Below are positions 17,359 to 25,939 of a DNA stretch of 64,000 nt, piece by piece. The position numbers and the translations under genes are program-made. This DNA comes from Algoriphagus sp. CAU 1675 (GTDB lineage Bacteria > Bacteroidota > Bacteroidia > Cytophagales > Cyclobacteriaceae): NCBI RefSeq assembly GCF_029222925.1, contig NZ_JARHUI010000001.1:682986-746985 (forward strand), in the 5' to 3' direction. Positions within the stretch are counted from its first letter, which is position 1, and every line of letters starts with the position of its first letter. The notes below the pieces were generated by a model that ran no database searches, was not told where the DNA came from, and saw nothing but the letters and a program-made list of their open reading frames with translations.

Positions 17359-17821
17359 GTCTCAAAAAAAAATCCTAAAAATCTCCTCTTACCTCACCAA
17401 AGAATAAGAGAAGTTGCTAAATGCATCGCTATGTTATGGCTTTGCAAGAGAGTTGTGGAAATGTTTTTTGAATTTTGAGTATCAATGATTTGATACATAA
17501 TTTATTCTATCACATAAATTACATGAGGGTAAGATATTCAAGGTATTGTATCTGTATAAAAATCAGGTAAGTACTTTCGATTTTCACTTTTCAAATTAAA
17601 AATTGAATTGTCGATTTTTTCGGGCTGAAAAATAGCATTACTGCCCAAAATTTAAGGTTAAATGACTCCGGGTTTAGGCCCATAATGAGGGAAGTATTCC
17701 CTTTGATTTAAGTATTTGATACGAGAAAATCATGATACGTTTTTCGCTGCCCTCATGAATGGCTCAAATTTCAGCGAGTTAATGGTTATTTTAAATTATT
17801 TGAGTTTTATTCTTTTCCGGC

Positions 17822-18049
17822 ATGAAAAATTTTGTGGTTAAGGTCATTGCAGTTCTGCTGATGATGCTTGGGTACGCAGGGTCATTTTCTGATAAAGGGA
17901 GTTCTGGTATTGGATTCAATAGGTTTGATCCTGAAGGCACCCTTTTTCTTTTTTTTGAGGCATTCCCTTGGTGGATGAACGTAACTTTCATTTTAATAGG
18001 AATGCTGGTTTTCCACGGCAATGGTGAAAGTGTGAGAAGATGGAGATAG
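17822..18049 (+). CDS. Hypothetical small membrane protein
   Basis: 75 residues with two likely membrane helices: about 5-22 (VVKVIAVLLMMLGYAGSF) and about 44-63 (FEAFPWWMNVTFILIGMLVF), and a basic C-terminus (ESVRRWR). There is no recognised family. The opposite strand carries an overlapping ORF (17791-18021) of poor composition, so the plus strand is preferred. It lies isolated between the empty region and the SMP-30 gene. It may be a real small protein, but the evidence is only hydrophobic pattern and an ATG. Confidence 0.4.
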   Translation: MKNFVVKVIAVLLMMLGYAGSFSDKGSSGIGFNRFDPEGTLFLFFEAFPWWMNVTFILIGMLVFHGNGESVRRWR

Positions 18050-18277
18050 ACAGCGCCTCCAATTTTTTTGACCTTTCTTCCCCGTTTGATAAAATAGTAG
18101 CCAATTTGAATTATTATTTTAAATAGACGGGCTTCTGGTTCCTAGTATTGAATAAAAACCTTGAATGATTGGTTGAGGAGCAAATAGAATCTGTTTAAAA
18201 GAAGATGTAATTGTATATCAGTTCCTACGTTTGAGTCAAACTGGGTATAGTTTTGATTGATTTTTTAAACAGTGAGA

Positions 18278-19150
18278 TTAAAAGGTCACTAGATTTGGCA
18301 AATACCCCTTCGAATTAGTCTGAATCAAAAAAACATCCCCACTTTCAGGGTACTTTTCAAGCTCGTTTTCGTTAAGGTTTTCTTGTGCAGTGGTGATCAA
18401 CAACATATCCAGATTTTCTCCGCCAAAGCAACAGGAGGTTACATGGGGAACGGGTAATTTTACCTGTTCCAATAATTCACCTGTTTTTGGGTTCCAACGG
18501 TAAACTCCAAAGCCTCCATAATGTGCCACCCAGAGCATGCCTTCTCGGTCTATGCACATTCCATCTGGAGTCCTTAGTTCCTTGGGTACCTCAATGGCTA
18601 TCCGCCGAAAATTGATTTCACCGCTTTCAGGATTAAAATCAAATTCCTGGATTTGATGAGTAGGGCTGTCAATAAAATAAAAGGTGCGGTTGTCTTCTGC
18701 CCAAGCCATTCCATTGGAAATGGTCAGGTCGCTAAGTTTCTTCTTTGGGATTAAATCCTTACCAATTGAATACATGGAACCAGCACCTTTAGTGAACAGT
18801 CTGCTTAAGGTTCCAATCCATATCCGCCCTCTAGAATCTACTTTTCCATCATTAAATCGGTTCAGCTCAAGTTCTGACTCAACTTCGCATAGCCATTCCA
18901 ACTTTTCGGTTTCAGGACAGAAGCGGGCAATTTTCCGATCTAGACCTAAAATCAACAATCCATTTTGGTCACCCAAAACCACGGTCAGTCTATGTGGAAA
19001 ATCCCAGGTTTTGGTTGTGGAATTGGATAAGTTATGCTCGAATAATTTTCCGTTTTCAATATCCACCCAGAAAAAACTTTGCCGGCCGGAATGCCAATAG
19101 GGGCCTTCGCCTAGAAAACATTGAGCAGGAAATAAGGAAGTAGCTGTCAT
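18278..19150 (-). CDS. SMP-30/gluconolactonase family lactonase
   Basis: 290 residues. The divalent-metal ligands of the six-bladed propeller are visible: Glu15 in LGEGPYWH, the Asn in RFNDGKVDSRGR, the Asn in TISNGMAWAEDN, and the Asp in RTPDGMCIDREGMLWVA. The family hydrolyses aldonolactones (gluconolactonase, L-arabinolactonase, xylonolactonase, regucalcin). It is the last gene of a five-gene minus-strand operon, 27 nt after the isomerase gene. With two dehydrogenases upstream, it would open the lactone formed by oxidation of a cyclic sugar. There is no signal peptide, so it is cytoplasmic. Confidence 0.87.
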   Translation of the reverse strand: MTATSLFPAQCFLGEGPYWHSGRQSFFWVDIENGKLFEHNLSNSTTKTWDFPHRLTVVLGDQNGLLILGLDRKIARFCPETEKLEWLCEVESELELNRFNDGKVDSRGRIWIGTLSRLFTKGAGSMYSIGKDLIPKKKLSDLTISNGMAWAEDNRTFYFIDSPTHQIQEFDFNPESGEINFRRIAIEVPKELRTPDGMCIDREGMLWVAHYGGFGVYRWNPKTGELLEQVKLPVPHVTSCCFGGENLDMLLITTAQENLNENELEKYPESGDVFLIQTNSKGYLPNLVTF

Positions 19151-19177
19151 GGGTGATTTTTAGTTTTTATAAGAAAA

Positions 19178-20062
19178 TCAATGCCAGTATTGGGAAATTT
19201 TTTTCTTTAAAAAAGCAACACTCCGCTCCAATTGGTCCATGCCGTCCACACCATCCTCGATACTGATCCAAGAATCAAAGCCCACACGTTTGAGTTCGGA
19301 GAAAATAGCATCGTAGTCGTTCATTCCCTTTCCGATTTCTCCATGGCTCAGCCGCTTGGCATAGCCCAGCGCACCGCCTTCTTCTTTTCTGAGATCTTCC
19401 AATGTTCCGTATTTCAAATACCGATCACTGGCATGCATGGTCACTACACGCTCAGAGATGTCATACAAGAGGTCCAAGGGATCTTCACCTGCCAGATAGG
19501 TATTGCTCGGGTCATAGTTGACTCCGAAGTTAGGGTGATGGATGCTGTTGACCAACTTGGTGAAAATGGCTCGCTTTTGGGCAAATTCCGGATATTCCCA
19601 AAAGTCATCTTTGTAGTGGTTTTCAATGATTAGGGTGATGCCGAGTGATTGGGCGTAAGGGAGGCAGGCTTCAATGCTTTCTTTGGCCAATTGGATTCCC
19701 TCCTCCACAGATAGTTCGGGGCGATATTGCCCGGAAAGCACTCTACAATATTTTCCTCCCAAAACATCGGTCATTTCTATCCATCGTTTTTGCTTTTCGA
19801 TTTCTTTTTCACGGAAGGCTTTGTCACGGTGTGTGAAGTCGGGAGAGCAACACATCATGGGAATCACCATGCCTTCATCTTCGACCATACGGCGGAATTC
19901 GGGCCAGTTTTTCTCGTTTTCCATTTCCAAAAAACCCGCATACCATTCCAGACCATCGATGTTCAAAGGTGCGGCAAGTTTGACCCAGTCCGCAATTTTC
20001 ATACTTCCATCCTTACAGAGAGCCTGCATAAAGGCTTTTGGAAAAGCAGCTAGTTTGGGCAT
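19178..20062 (-). CDS. Sugar phosphate isomerase/epimerase-like TIM barrel
   Basis: 294 residues of the xylose-isomerase-like (AP_endonuc_2) fold. The likely metal ligands are Glu147 (IIENHY), Asp184 (NYDPSN), His210 (TMHASD) and Glu269 (SIEDGVDGM), a full set for a divalent-cation isomerase or epimerase. The family includes hydroxypyruvate isomerase, tagatose 3-epimerase and inosose dehydratase, so the reaction remains open. It is 6 nt downstream of the SDR gene and 27 nt upstream of the lactonase. No export signal. Confidence 0.82.
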   Translation of the reverse strand: MPKLAAFPKAFMQALCKDGSMKIADWVKLAAPLNIDGLEWYAGFLEMENEKNWPEFRRMVEDEGMVIPMMCCSPDFTHRDKAFREKEIEKQKRWIEMTDVLGGKYCRVLSGQYRPELSVEEGIQLAKESIEACLPYAQSLGITLIIENHYKDDFWEYPEFAQKRAIFTKLVNSIHHPNFGVNYDPSNTYLAGEDPLDLLYDISERVVTMHASDRYLKYGTLEDLRKEEGGALGYAKRLSHGEIGKGMNDYDAIFSELKRVGFDSWISIEDGVDGMDQLERSVAFLKKKISQYWH

Positions 20063-20068
20063 AATGGC

Positions 20069-20860
20069 TTATTTAATGGTGCTGGTGTCTTTAGGGGCAT
20101 TTCTGCCGATCATGGGGTATTGTTCGAGGTCTACTACTTGACCGCTGATAGGTCCGCTTTCATCAGAAAGCCAATACACAGCGGCAGCGGCGATTTCCTC
20201 CGGCCAAAGTATTCGTCCTGCCGGGGCATACATTTCAGGAAGGCTTTCAAACCAGGTTTCTGACAATCCATGCTCTTTTTTTCTCTCTCTTTCCCGCTCG
20301 GTCAAAACCCATCCCGGGTTGATTTGGTTGACGCGGACCCCATGTTCCCTGATCAGGACATCTCCCAGATTTCGGGTGAGGGTCATCAGTCCCCCTTTGG
20401 AAATGCTATAGGCTAAAAGGTTGGGTTCTCCGCTCCAGGCATTGACCGAACCTATATTTAAGATAGTCCCCCGATTTTTGCTGAGTTCGGGCAAAGCTGC
20501 TTGGATCAGTAAAAAGGGTGAAATGGTATTGACATCGAGTACTTTTTGAAGAAATTTTCGGTCAGTGTTTTCAATGTTTGAAGTGACCACCCAAGCGGCG
20601 TTATTGACCACGGCATCTAACTTTCCCCAGGAGTCTATGGCAAGTTGAACCAATCGTTGGACACAGCCTTCATTGGAAATATCTTCCTGATGAAAAACCG
20701 CCTGTTGAATACCAATCTCCTCGAGAACTTCATTTCCCAAATCCTCTTCCAAACCGTGAAGGACGATTTTGGCGCCTTCAGCAGCACAGCGCTTGGCAAT
20801 CGCCTTGCCGATTCCCGTGGTACTGCCAGTGACGATTATGACTTTGTCTTTTAGTCTCAT
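20069..20860 (-). CDS. SDR family oxidoreductase of the sugar operon
   Basis: 263 residues. The motif TGSTTGIG is at residues 11-18, NNAA at 86-89, and the catalytic set Ser138, Tyr151, Lys155 (YSISK) is complete. It is similar in outline to glucose/galactose 1-dehydrogenase and 3-oxoacyl reductase-type SDRs. The operon context (1 nt after the MDR dehydrogenase, 6 nt before the isomerase) suggests a sugar or sugar-acid dehydrogenase rather than lipid metabolism. The C-terminal stretch GQVVDLEQYPMIGRNAPKD is longer than usual. Confidence 0.85.
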   Translation of the reverse strand: MRLKDKVIIVTGSTTGIGKAIAKRCAAEGAKIVLHGLEEDLGNEVLEEIGIQQAVFHQEDISNEGCVQRLVQLAIDSWGKLDAVVNNAAWVVTSNIENTDRKFLQKVLDVNTISPFLLIQAALPELSKNRGTILNIGSVNAWSGEPNLLAYSISKGGLMTLTRNLGDVLIREHGVRVNQINPGWVLTERERERKKEHGLSETWFESLPEMYAPAGRILWPEEIAAAAVYWLSDESGPISGQVVDLEQYPMIGRNAPKDTSTIK

Positions 20861-20861
20861 G

Positions 20862-21896
20862 TTAAACTGGCTTTAAAACTGATTTTACCACTTGCCCGGA
20901 ATGCATTTTTTCAAAAGCCTCATGCCATTCTGTGATGGGCCAAACCCCACCGATGATGGGTTTGACATTCAGTGCTCCACTGGCCAGGAGAGCAATTACT
21001 CTTTCCCAAATTGGCCAGTTGTGGCTGAAACTCCCCTGAAGTCTCACATTTTTCTGGACTATGGGGTCTAGGGAGAAGTTGCAGGGCTGTGGACCCCAGC
21101 CAACTTTGGTGATTTGCCCATTTGGTCGAACCAATTTCATGGCTATTTGCAAAGTGGCGCTCACACCTGCTGCATCGATGATGAGATCTGCACCCAAACC
21201 ATCCCGTTTTTTTGCCCAGGCTTCTGCATCTCCAATGATGACTTCACATCCGTAGAGTTTGGCTTTTTCCAGTCTTCCCCGGTCGGATTCCAGTCCCAAA
21301 ACAGCCACTTCTGCTCCGCAAAGTCTTGCCACAGCGGCACAAAGAATGCCGATAGTGCCCGGACCTATGACCACTACCCGGTCTCCGGGTTGGATTCTGG
21401 AATTTCCCACCACCGCATTGTAGGCTACACAACAGGGCTCGGTCAAGCATGCCTCTTCAAAAGACAAATTGTCCGGGACGGCATGAAGGCAGCGGGCGGG
21501 CACCCGCACAAAGCGAGTCATGGCTCCATTAACTCCATATCCAAAGCCTTTTCGGGTAGGGTCCAGGTTGTAAAGCCCGGTTTTGCTCATGGGATTTTCG
21601 GTATCAATGACGGCAGCAGTTTCAGAAACTACCCGGTCACCCACTTTCCATCCCGATACTCTTGTTCCCAAGGCAGCGATTTTTCCCCCAAACTCATGAC
21701 CCAAAACCACGGGATAATTCACTGGCCAGCTATGGTCGGAAGTCCACTGGTGCAGGTCACTGCCACAGACCCCAACATTTTCTACTTCGAGAAGAATATC
21801 GTCTTCACCGATTTCCGGAATGGGAATTTCCCTGATTTCCACGGAATGTTTTTGTTCAGAGTAGTTGACTACTGCTGCTGATTTGGTACTGGACAT
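20862..21896 (-). CDS. Zinc-type alcohol/polyol dehydrogenase (MDR) lacking the structural zinc lobe
   Basis: 344 residues. The catalytic zinc site is visible as Cys44 (GVCGSD), His67-Glu68 (GHEFGG) and Glu153 (TEPCC), and the Rossmann motif GPGTIG is at 178-183. Where most family members have four closely spaced Cys for structural zinc, this protein has residues 90-125 without any Cys (SETAAVIDTENPMSKTGLYN and onward). Members such as sorbitol dehydrogenase also lost that zinc. It should oxidise a secondary alcohol of a sugar with NAD(P). It starts 3 nt after the lyase gene and ends 1 nt before the SDR gene. Confidence 0.87.
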   Translation of the reverse strand: MSSTKSAAVVNYSEQKHSVEIREIPIPEIGEDDILLEVENVGVCGSDLHQWTSDHSWPVNYPVVLGHEFGGKIAALGTRVSGWKVGDRVVSETAAVIDTENPMSKTGLYNLDPTRKGFGYGVNGAMTRFVRVPARCLHAVPDNLSFEEACLTEPCCVAYNAVVGNSRIQPGDRVVVIGPGTIGILCAAVARLCGAEVAVLGLESDRGRLEKAKLYGCEVIIGDAEAWAKKRDGLGADLIIDAAGVSATLQIAMKLVRPNGQITKVGWGPQPCNFSLDPIVQKNVRLQGSFSHNWPIWERVIALLASGALNVKPIIGGVWPITEWHEAFEKMHSGQVVKSVLKPV

Positions 21897-21899
21897 AGC

Positions 21900-22607
21900 T
21901 TAGAGTTTGGATGGGGAAATAGTTTCTTGAGCATGGATGGCTTCACAGATCATCCGGAGGGACCCTTCCAGATCTCCGTCGGCTGTTTTGAAGGAATCGG
22001 CATCAATCGTAAGAGGGGCTCCTAATACCACCAAAGGGGCTCCGTATTGGGGACATTGAATGGCTTGTTCAAGGGAAAGACCCCCTACGGCCTGCACCGG
22101 GACATTAACTGCCTTTACCACTTCCCTGAGTTGATCCAAAGGACTGGGCATTCTGTGCCCAGCCGCTGCAATTCCTCTTCGTTCATCGTATCCAATATGA
22201 TGGATGACGTAGTCACATCCCAAGTCTTCCAGAAATTTGGCTCCTTCGACCATATCCGGGCATACCATGTTGTCACCCATGACTTTTACACCGAAGTCTT
22301 TTCCTGCTTGGACTACGCATTTGATGGTTTCAGCATGTGCCCGGGCCATTACTACTACATGAGTTGCACCGGCTTTGGCCATCATTTCTGCTTCCAGATA
22401 GCCTCCATCCATGGTTTTGAGGTCTGCTACAATGGGGATGCCAGGGAAGGCTTCCCGTAATTTTCGGACTCCATGAAGTCCCTCTGCCAAAATCAGTGGG
22501 GTTCCGGCTTCCAGCCAGTCCACGCCGGCTCTCATGGCCAAAGCCGCTGTTTCCAGGGCTTCGTCGATGTTGGTCAGATCCAGGGAGATCTGCACAATAG
22601 GTTTCAT
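21900..22607 (-). CDS. HPS/KGPDC-family lyase (orotidine-monophosphate-decarboxylase suprafamily)
   Basis: 235 residues, first gene of the operon. The active-site set of the HPS/KGPDC family is at the expected positions: Asp10, Glu33 (WLEAGTP), and Asp62-x-Lys64-x-x-Asp67 (DLKTMD). The segment HHIGYDERRG at 136-145 is closer to hexulose-6-phosphate synthase (HxGYD) than to 3-keto-L-gulonate-6-phosphate decarboxylase. Known members split or decarboxylate 3-keto sugar phosphates with Mg2+. No phosphohexuloisomerase partner and no sugar kinase are encoded nearby, so the substrate is unclear. The start codon is 257 nt from the divergent GH127 gene, across a palindrome-rich region. Confidence 0.85.
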   Translation of the reverse strand: MKPIVQISLDLTNIDEALETAALAMRAGVDWLEAGTPLILAEGLHGVRKLREAFPGIPIVADLKTMDGGYLEAEMMAKAGATHVVVMARAHAETIKCVVQAGKDFGVKVMGDNMVCPDMVEGAKFLEDLGCDYVIHHIGYDERRGIAAAGHRMPSPLDQLREVVKAVNVPVQAVGGLSLEQAIQCPQYGAPLVVLGAPLTIDADSFKTADGDLEGSLRMICEAIHAQETISPSKL

Positions 22608-22680
22608 AGTGTTTGGGTTAAGGTTAATAGACTTGAAAAAGTCAGTACCTTAAATATATGTTTTTTTCTACATGCATCTT

Positions 22681-22789
22681 TCGTGCTCTTTCATGGACGG
22701 TAGGATGTGCCAAATTTGAATCCATACGGAAATTTCCGTAATCTGTACCTTCTTGTTAAAAACACATTCTGTCATGAAATCGAGCACGA
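22681..22789. promoter_or_regulatory. Large imperfect inverted repeat in the divergent sugar/GH127 control region
   Basis: TCGTGCTC-TTTCATG at 22681-22695 is mirrored by CATGAAA-TC-GAGCACGA at 22773-22789; arms match over 15 bp apart from a 2-nt insertion. The repeat frames the 16-bp palindrome at 22725-22740. It suggests paired sites for a DNA-binding regulator that could loop the region. Confidence 0.5.
22725..22740. promoter_or_regulatory. 16-bp perfect palindrome, candidate operator
   Basis: TACGGAAATTTCCGTA is fully self-complementary. It lies midway between the divergent lyase operon and the GH127 gene. A 16-bp palindrome with an AT centre is the usual form of a dimeric repressor operator (LacI, GntR or MarR type); no regulator gene is adjacent. 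Confidence 0.55.
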
Positions 22790-22864
22790 CGGAAGTGTAA
22801 CACAATGGAATACTACTATTCATACAAGATTCCATGTGACCATTTAAAAGAAAATTTTGAAAAC

Positions 22865-24793
22865 ATGAAAAAACAATTTTTGATCGGCCTGTTGGGATTC
22901 CTTACGGCATGTGGAATGAAAGATCAAAATGAGGTCAATAAGCTGGAAGCGGTCAGTTTTTCCCAGGTGACTATCACTGATGAGTTTTGGAAGAGTAAAA
23001 TGGAGAAAATAGCCGAAATCACCATTCCCGTGATGATCTATCAGACAGAAGTGGCTACGGGAAGAATTCGGAATTTTGAAAAAGCGGGCCGGAGACAAAA
23101 CGAGGCTCATGAGGGGATTTACTATGACGACAGTGATGTGTACAAGGCCTTGGAAGCAATTGCTTATTCTCTAAAAACCTATCCGGATGCAACCCTAGAA
23201 GCCAAGGCTGATGAATGGATTGATAAGATCGCTTCCGCACAAGAGGAAGATGGATACATTAACACCTATTATTCTCTAATGGGCTTGGAAAATCGCTGGC
23301 AGGATATGGAAAAACATGAGGCTTATTGTGCCGGCCATTTGATAGAGGCGGGGGTAGCTTATTATCAGACTACGGGAAAGAGAAAATTGCTGGACGTGGG
23401 AAGGAGAATGGCAGATCACATGGATGTGGCCCTACGACAGGCTGGGAAACCCTGGGTAGTTGGACATGAAGAAGTGGAGTTGGCTTTGGTGAAATTGTAT
23501 AAAGTTACCGGGGAGGAAAAGTATCTTGAATTGGCGGATTGGTTTTTGGATCAGAGAGGTAGGGGGAATGGAAAAGGAACGATCTGGGACAACCCCAAAT
23601 GGGGAGCAAAATACGCTCAGGATGATGTTCCTGTAAAAGAGCAAAAAGAAATTACCGGGCATGCAGTACGGGCCATGTACCTCTACACTGGAGCGGCAGA
23701 TGTGGCAGTGGCCAGACAGGATTCGGGCTATACCCAGGCCATGAAGACAGTTTGGGAGGACGTAGTTTTTCGAAATATGTATGTGACGGGTGGGATAGGC
23801 TCCTCTGGTACAAACGAGGGATTTTCTTTTGATTTTGATCTGCCTAATGAAAATGCATACAGTGAAACCTGTGCCTCAGTAGGAATGGTGTTTTGGAATC
23901 AGCGCATGAATGCACTGGAGGCAAATGCACAATATGTGGACGTGTTGGAACGTAGTCTTTACAATGCGGCTTTGGATGGATTAAGCCTGAAAGGGGACCA
24001 GTTTTTCTATGGGAATCCTTTGGCCTCTGAAGGACAGCACAGTCGAAGGGAATGGTTTGGTACGGCTTGTTGCCCATCTAACATTTCCAGACTGGTGGCG
24101 TCGGTAGGGGATTATATCTATGCTAGAAATGAAACCGGGGTTTGGGTCAATTTATTCATCGCTAACCAGACCGAATTTGATTTTGGAGGCAAGAAAGTAC
24201 CAATGGAACTGAAGGCCAATTATCCTTGGGAGGGCGAGGTGACCATAGCAGTAGATCCAAAAGAGTCAACCCGTTTTCAGCTTTATTTAAGAGTCCCTGG
24301 TTGGGCAAAAGGAGAAGCAGTTCCGGGAGGATTGTACCGTTTTGGCAAAGATCCAAGTCCGGTAATTTTGTTGATAAATGGGGAGAAAGTTGACCTGGTT
24401 GAAGAAAACGGATATCTCCTAATTGACCGGGAGTGGAAGAAAGGGGATTTGATTACCTACCAGTTGCCGATGGAAGTTTTTGAAGTCTATTCCCGTCCGG
24501 AAGTGGTGGCTGACCGTGGAAAGGTTGCTTTGCAGAGGGGACCTATTGTGTACTGCGTGGAGGGGGCAGATAATGGAGGAAAAGTATTAGATGCGCTAAT
24601 TCCGGAAGAGGTAGACTACAATGTGAAAGACTACGCAGTTCTGGATGAAAAGGTAAAAGCTCTCGAATTTCAGGTTGGTAATAGTACTGGAGAAGGCAGT
24701 CGTTCTCTAACTGCTATCCCCTATTATACCTGGGCTAATAGAGGGAAAAATGAAATGCAGGTGTGGATAAATAAAGCCGCCTCAAACAACTAA
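22865..24793 (+). CDS. GH127 family glycoside hydrolase lipoprotein (beta-L-arabinofuranosidase type)
   Basis: 642 residues from the ATG at 22865, which gives a lipoprotein signal with lipobox LTAC (Cys16); an upstream ATG at 22805 would bury this signal. The GH127 active site is clear: Glu334-Thr-Cys336 (YSETCAS) and Cys402-Cys403 (GTACCPSNISRL), equivalent to the Zn-binding Glu338, Cys340, Cys417 and nucleophile Cys418/417 region of HypBA1. The (alpha/alpha)6 barrel is followed by beta-sandwich domains. It should release beta-L-arabinofuranose from glycans at the cell envelope. It is divergent from the sugar operon and shares its control region. No SusC/SusD pair is in the window. Confidence 0.9.
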   Translation: MKKQFLIGLLGFLTACGMKDQNEVNKLEAVSFSQVTITDEFWKSKMEKIAEITIPVMIYQTEVATGRIRNFEKAGRRQNEAHEGIYYDDSDVYKALEAIAYSLKTYPDATLEAKADEWIDKIASAQEEDGYINTYYSLMGLENRWQDMEKHEAYCAGHLIEAGVAYYQTTGKRKLLDVGRRMADHMDVALRQAGKPWVVGHEEVELALVKLYKVTGEEKYLELADWFLDQRGRGNGKGTIWDNPKWGAKYAQDDVPVKEQKEITGHAVRAMYLYTGAADVAVARQDSGYTQAMKTVWEDVVFRNMYVTGGIGSSGTNEGFSFDFDLPNENAYSETCASVGMVFWNQRMNALEANAQYVDVLERSLYNAALDGLSLKGDQFFYGNPLASEGQHSRREWFGTACCPSNISRLVASVGDYIYARNETGVWVNLFIANQTEFDFGGKKVPMELKANYPWEGEVTIAVDPKESTRFQLYLRVPGWAKGEAVPGGLYRFGKDPSPVILLINGEKVDLVEENGYLLIDREWKKGDLITYQLPMEVFEVYSRPEVVADRGKVALQRGPIVYCVEGADNGGKVLDALIPEEVDYNVKDYAVLDEKVKALEFQVGNSTGEGSRSLTAIPYYTWANRGKNEMQVWINKAASNN

Positions 24794-24807
24794 ATACCAA
24801 AAAGAAA

Positions 24808-24850
24808 ACAGCCCGGGTTCTTTCCTGTTTTTGGAAAAGGCCTGGGCTGT
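24808..24850. terminator. Bidirectional terminator between GH127 and the dipeptidase
   Basis: ACAGCCCGGG (24808-24817) pairs with CCTGGGCTGT (24841-24850), 10 bp with one G-T pair; an inner TTTCC/GGAAA pairing extends it. GTTTTTG follows on the plus strand and TTTTCTTTTTGG on the minus strand. Confidence 0.7.
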
Positions 24851-24865
24851 GTTTTTGAAAGGAAT

Positions 24866-25936
24866 TTACTTCCAGTTTTTTCGGAGAAAAGTCAGCCAGT
24901 TGCCATGCATTACTTTTTGGACGTCACTTTCCGAATACCCTCTTAGTCGGAGGAGATCCGGGATTTTCTGCAAATCGACAATGGTCTCCAAATCATGGGG
25001 ACATTGTTCCTTTCCAAAAGCTCCGTCAAGGTCCGAACCTATTCCAATATGATCCGCATTTCCCGCAATTTGGCAGATATGATCCAGATGATCCAAAACT
25101 GTTGAAATAGTGACATCTCGTTCCTTTGGGGTGCTTTTCCCCCGGATCCAACCTGGGCTGAGCATCCATGCATCAAAAGCTCCTCCTATCACCGCGCCTC
25201 GTTCGATCAATGCTTTGATCATCTCATCCGAAAACTGTCTGTTGTGATCCACCAAGGCCCGGCAGTTGTTATGGCTGGCCCAGACCGGTCCCTGATAAAT
25301 TTCCAAGGCATTCCAAAAAGCCAGATCACAGAGATGGGTTGCGTCCAGGATGATTCCCAGCTCATCCATTTTTCGGACCAATGCTTTGCCTTCTTCATTC
25401 AAAGGTGCGGAGGCATCCGTCCCGTGAGCATATCTCCCCGGACCATAATGAGCAGGTCCCAATGCTCTCAATCCGGACTCATAGGCTTTTTCCAGGTAAT
25501 CCAAATTAACAATGGAATCGGCCCCTTCCAGAGATAGGATAAAACCAACCGGTTTTTCTGAAGTATCACCTCCCGAGTTCCAAAGGGCAAGATGCTCTTC
25601 AAGCTGGCTTAGATTTCTGATTTGAGCCATTTCTCCTTTCTCGACCATAGCCATATACCAGGCTAACTGACCCTGAGTTTGAGCCCAAGCCTGCTCCGGT
25701 GAGTGCCAGCCGGGCAGGGAATTGTCAGGAGCTACATAGCGGGCTATCTGTGTAGCCACAACCAGACCTATATTCCCTTTTCGGAGTTCAGGAAGGGAAA
25801 CCACCGCCTTTTCCCGGTCAGGTTTATCTGTGAGTCCTTTTTCCCTAGTATTAATTTCGGATACAGGGCGAGTGAGGTCTCTGTTCCATTCCAGGGCATT
25901 CATACTCAGGTCAAGATGGGCATCTATTGTAAACAT
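24866..25936 (-). CDS. Membrane dipeptidase (peptidase M19)
   Basis: 356 residues. The family zinc site begins with His7-x-Asp9 (DAHLDL), and later motifs LSLEGADSI, DATHLCD, WASHNNCRAL and IGIGSDLDGAFG match renal-dipeptidase-type (M19) enzymes that cleave dipeptides, including D-amino-acid ones. No signal peptide is visible, so the bacterial enzyme is probably cytoplasmic despite the family name. It overlaps nothing but follows the methylase gene by only 3 nt, so the two are likely one transcript. Confidence 0.88.
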   Translation of the reverse strand: MFTIDAHLDLSMNALEWNRDLTRPVSEINTREKGLTDKPDREKAVVSLPELRKGNIGLVVATQIARYVAPDNSLPGWHSPEQAWAQTQGQLAWYMAMVEKGEMAQIRNLSQLEEHLALWNSGGDTSEKPVGFILSLEGADSIVNLDYLEKAYESGLRALGPAHYGPGRYAHGTDASAPLNEEGKALVRKMDELGIILDATHLCDLAFWNALEIYQGPVWASHNNCRALVDHNRQFSDEMIKALIERGAVIGGAFDAWMLSPGWIRGKSTPKERDVTISTVLDHLDHICQIAGNADHIGIGSDLDGAFGKEQCPHDLETIVDLQKIPDLLRLRGYSESDVQKVMHGNWLTFLRKNWK

Positions 25937-25939
25937 GGA

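Larger units (their letters stand above)
16727..17821. other. About 1.1 kb without a supported gene; decayed coding fragments on the minus strand
   Basis: AT-rich sequence with no full-length gene. Two minus-strand stretches still read like protein. One is 17079-17240 without an ATG; it contains GIYILIQDGHPLNKTTCYLIKR, reminiscent of a T9SS C-terminal sorting tail. The other is 16982-17078, containing IEVKGFPTVEAFYQFRGGL. A stem with T-run on the minus strand lies at 17333-17358. This looks like the remains of lost genes. The ORF at 16864-17049 on the plus strand is not convincing. Confidence 0.45.

Noticed and set aside
17791..18021. 76-codon minus-strand ORF opposite the small membrane protein
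   Set aside because: Composition is poor and the plus-strand frame shows two clear membrane helices.
18050..18277. Possible small RNA between the small membrane ORF and the lactonase gene
   Set aside because: No promoter, hairpin or terminator pattern stands out.
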